Origin: Desulfobacula sp. | GTDB taxonomy: Bacteria > Desulfobacterota > Desulfobacteria > Desulfobacterales > Desulfobacteraceae | Direction: 5' to 3' | Assembly: GCA_018645325.1 (NCBI GenBank) | Contig: JABGOU010000033.1 | Location: 1 to 45,715, forward strand | Length of the DNA stretch: 45,715 nt | In this document: in pieces, positions 44,258 to 45,715 of the stretch | Position numbering within the stretch: position 1 is the first letter of the stretch | Layout: each line of letters begins with the position of its first letter | Translations under genes and position numbers: made by a program | Notes under the pieces: model-generated | Databases searched by the model: none | What the model was told of the DNA's origin: nothing | Seen by the model: only the letters and a program-made list of their open reading frames with translations

Positions 44258-45703
44258 ATGCTAAGGCTGCTGAAACAATATTTTCCCATTCGGAACATTC
44301 TTTTTTTTATCATTGAGTGGTTTGTCATTTTTGGTTCGTTTCTTATTTCTACGATTATTCTCACAGAGCACGAGCCTTTTTTATTTAATTTGTCTTTATA
44401 CTTGAAAATTTTTTTAGTGGTATGCGTCTGCCAGTCCAGTCTCTATTATAACGATTTATATGATTTTAAAATTGCATCCACCATTGTTGAAGTGAGTATC
44501 AGGCTTTTCCAGTCTTTGGGCTTTACCTCAATTGTGCTGGCCATGATTTACTGGGCAATCCCTGTTGTTGTTATTAACCAGTTGGTTTTTATGTTAAGCA
44601 TTGGTTTTGTTCTAATCTTTATTATCGGCTGGAGACTTCTTTATATCTTTATTATTAAAAAAGGGATTTTTAATCAGAATATTATTCTTTTGGGATCAAG
44701 CCCTCTTGCCTTTGATATACTCAAAGAAATTGACTATGAACCCGATTGCGGTTATTCTGTTTGTGTGATGATCCCTGATTCTGAAGAAGAGGCCTTAAAT
44801 GCCAATATTTCAGAAAAAATAATTGTGAGAACAGAAAAACAGGATCTTTGTTCTCTTGCCAAAGAAACAGGCATCAATAAAGTTGTTGTTGCTTTAAAGG
44901 AACAAAGAGGCCTTTTCCCCACCCAGGAGCTCATCCGATGCAGAACTGCCGGAATAGAAGTTATTGAAGGAAGTTCTTTTTATGAGATGCTTACAGGAAA
45001 GGTTCTTGTTACCAAAATAAAACCATCATGGCTTATATTTTCTGAAGGGTTTAGAAAATCCAAATTGACGAACATGGTAAAGCGCATCGAGGATATTTTT
45101 ATTTCTTTAATCATGTTGATCCTGCTGTCGCCGATCCTGTTGATTATCAGTATTCTGATAAAAATGGAATCAAAGGGCCGGATTCTTTTTTCCCAGGACA
45201 GGGTAGGGCAGAAGAAAAAAGAATTTCAAATGCATAAATTTCGTTCAATGGTTGAGGATGCTGAAAAACTGTCCGGACCGGTCTGGGCACAGAACCATGA
45301 TCCCCGGATCACAAAAGTGGGAAAAATAATCAGGAGATTCAGGATTGATGAACTCCCTCAGCTCTGGGATGTATTAACAGGAAAAATGAGTATGGTGGGC
45401 CCGAGACCGGAAAGGAAACACTTTACGGATGAGCTTGAAAAAAAAATACCATTTTATTCGGAACGGTTCATTTTAAAGCCGGGCATTACAGGCTGGGCAC
45501 AGATATCCTACCGGTATGGTGCTAACATGGATGATGCCATAGAAAAGCTCAATTATGATCTTTTTTATATTAAGAATGTGTCTATACTGATGGATGCGAT
45601 AATACTGCTTAGAACCGCAAAAACGGTTTTGTTCAGCAACCCCGATGGCCACTTTAAAATCCCCCACCTGTGGCCGGGTCAAAATCCCCCAGCGACAGAA
45701 TAA
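44258..45703 (+). CDS. Undecaprenyl-phosphate sugar phosphotransferase (EpsB-like)
   Basis: This enzyme starts polysaccharide repeat-unit assembly by moving a sugar-1-phosphate onto undecaprenyl phosphate. The 481-residue product has an N-terminal block of membrane helices (about 10-130), a CoA-binding-like middle region and a C-terminal sugar transferase domain. That domain shows RVGQKKKEFQMHKFRSM, then RIDELPQLWDVL, MSMVGPRPER and KPGITGWAQI. The architecture is the WbaP/PEP-CTERM EpsB type. The sugar is unknown. It is the last complete gene of the window, and the polysaccharide operon probably continues. Confidence 0.93.
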   Translation: MLRLLKQYFPIRNILFFIIEWFVIFGSFLISTIILTEHEPFLFNLSLYLKIFLVVCVCQSSLYYNDLYDFKIASTIVEVSIRLFQSLGFTSIVLAMIYWAIPVVVINQLVFMLSIGFVLIFIIGWRLLYIFIIKKGIFNQNIILLGSSPLAFDILKEIDYEPDCGYSVCVMIPDSEEEALNANISEKIIVRTEKQDLCSLAKETGINKVVVALKEQRGLFPTQELIRCRTAGIEVIEGSSFYEMLTGKVLVTKIKPSWLIFSEGFRKSKLTNMVKRIEDIFISLIMLILLSPILLIISILIKMESKGRILFSQDRVGQKKKEFQMHKFRSMVEDAEKLSGPVWAQNHDPRITKVGKIIRRFRIDELPQLWDVLTGKMSMVGPRPERKHFTDELEKKIPFYSERFILKPGITGWAQISYRYGANMDDAIEKLNYDLFYIKNVSILMDAIILLRTAKTVLFSNPDGHFKIPHLWPGQNPPATE

Positions 45704-45715
45704 TAAAAGCTACTC

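Overview
The window looks like an AT-rich chromosomal segment of an anaerobic sulfate-reducing deltaproteobacterium, probably Desulfobacteraceae (Desulfobacterota). This is inferred from gene content and protein style: a PEP-CTERM/exosortase-type polysaccharide locus, a yeaG-yeaH-spoVR-type cluster with a second PrkA-like ATPase, and split his genes next to dnaG-rpoD. No 16S rRNA gene is present, so the assignment is only an inference.

Left edge (1-4241): the tail of an IS256-type transposase and a long imperfect palindrome abut a minus-strand type VI secretion block, tssJ-tssK-tssL-tssM. tssM keeps only its N-terminal GTPase-like part, so this secretion system is probably broken here. From 4449 to 7005 come a divergent STAS anti-anti-sigma/anti-sigma kinase pair, two minus-strand lipoproteins (NlpC/P60 and LEA-like) and an isochorismatase-type hydrolase.

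Housekeeping core (7161-16591): hisB, hisA, dnaG, rpoD, a CAT-anticodon tRNA with its own promoter and terminator, a NIF3-like protein, a coiled-coil zinc-ribbon protein, the RNase P RNA gene rnpB (its likely promoter lies inside the preceding gene), an unusual protein with a C-terminal HPr domain, and ispD.

Kinase/stress cluster and mfd (17011-27938): a PrkA (YeaG-type) AAA+ kinase, a YeaH/DUF444 VWA-like protein, a SpoVR/YcgB protein and a second, divergent PrkA-like P-loop protein form a four-gene set, followed by mfd. Then come a cyclopropane fatty acid synthase, a class III cyclase-like protein with altered substrate residues, an EI24-type membrane protein, a single-domain CULT (cereblon-type) protein, and dodecin with a consensus promoter.

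Envelope polysaccharide region (33344-45703): UDP-glucuronate epimerase-like, TviB/WbpO-like dehydrogenase and UDP-glucose dehydrogenase genes. A minus-strand pepN and a PEP-CTERM protein with a textbook sigma-54 promoter follow, then a Wzz-like chain-length protein, a CpsD-like tyrosine kinase and an EpsB-like sugar transferase. Precursor UDP-sugars, chain assembly, and a surface protein with an exosortase sorting tag fit one extracellular matrix programme.

The intergenic spaces hold at least four families of small inverted-repeat elements without genes (6406, 16601, 27972/37363 with a nested 28042 element, 34346/35818). Several show clear target-site duplications. One insertion can be read against its own empty site elsewhere in the window. 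The other standouts are the CULT protein, the duplicated PrkA set, the sigma-54 promoter of the PEP-CTERM gene and a possible leaderless pepN promoter.
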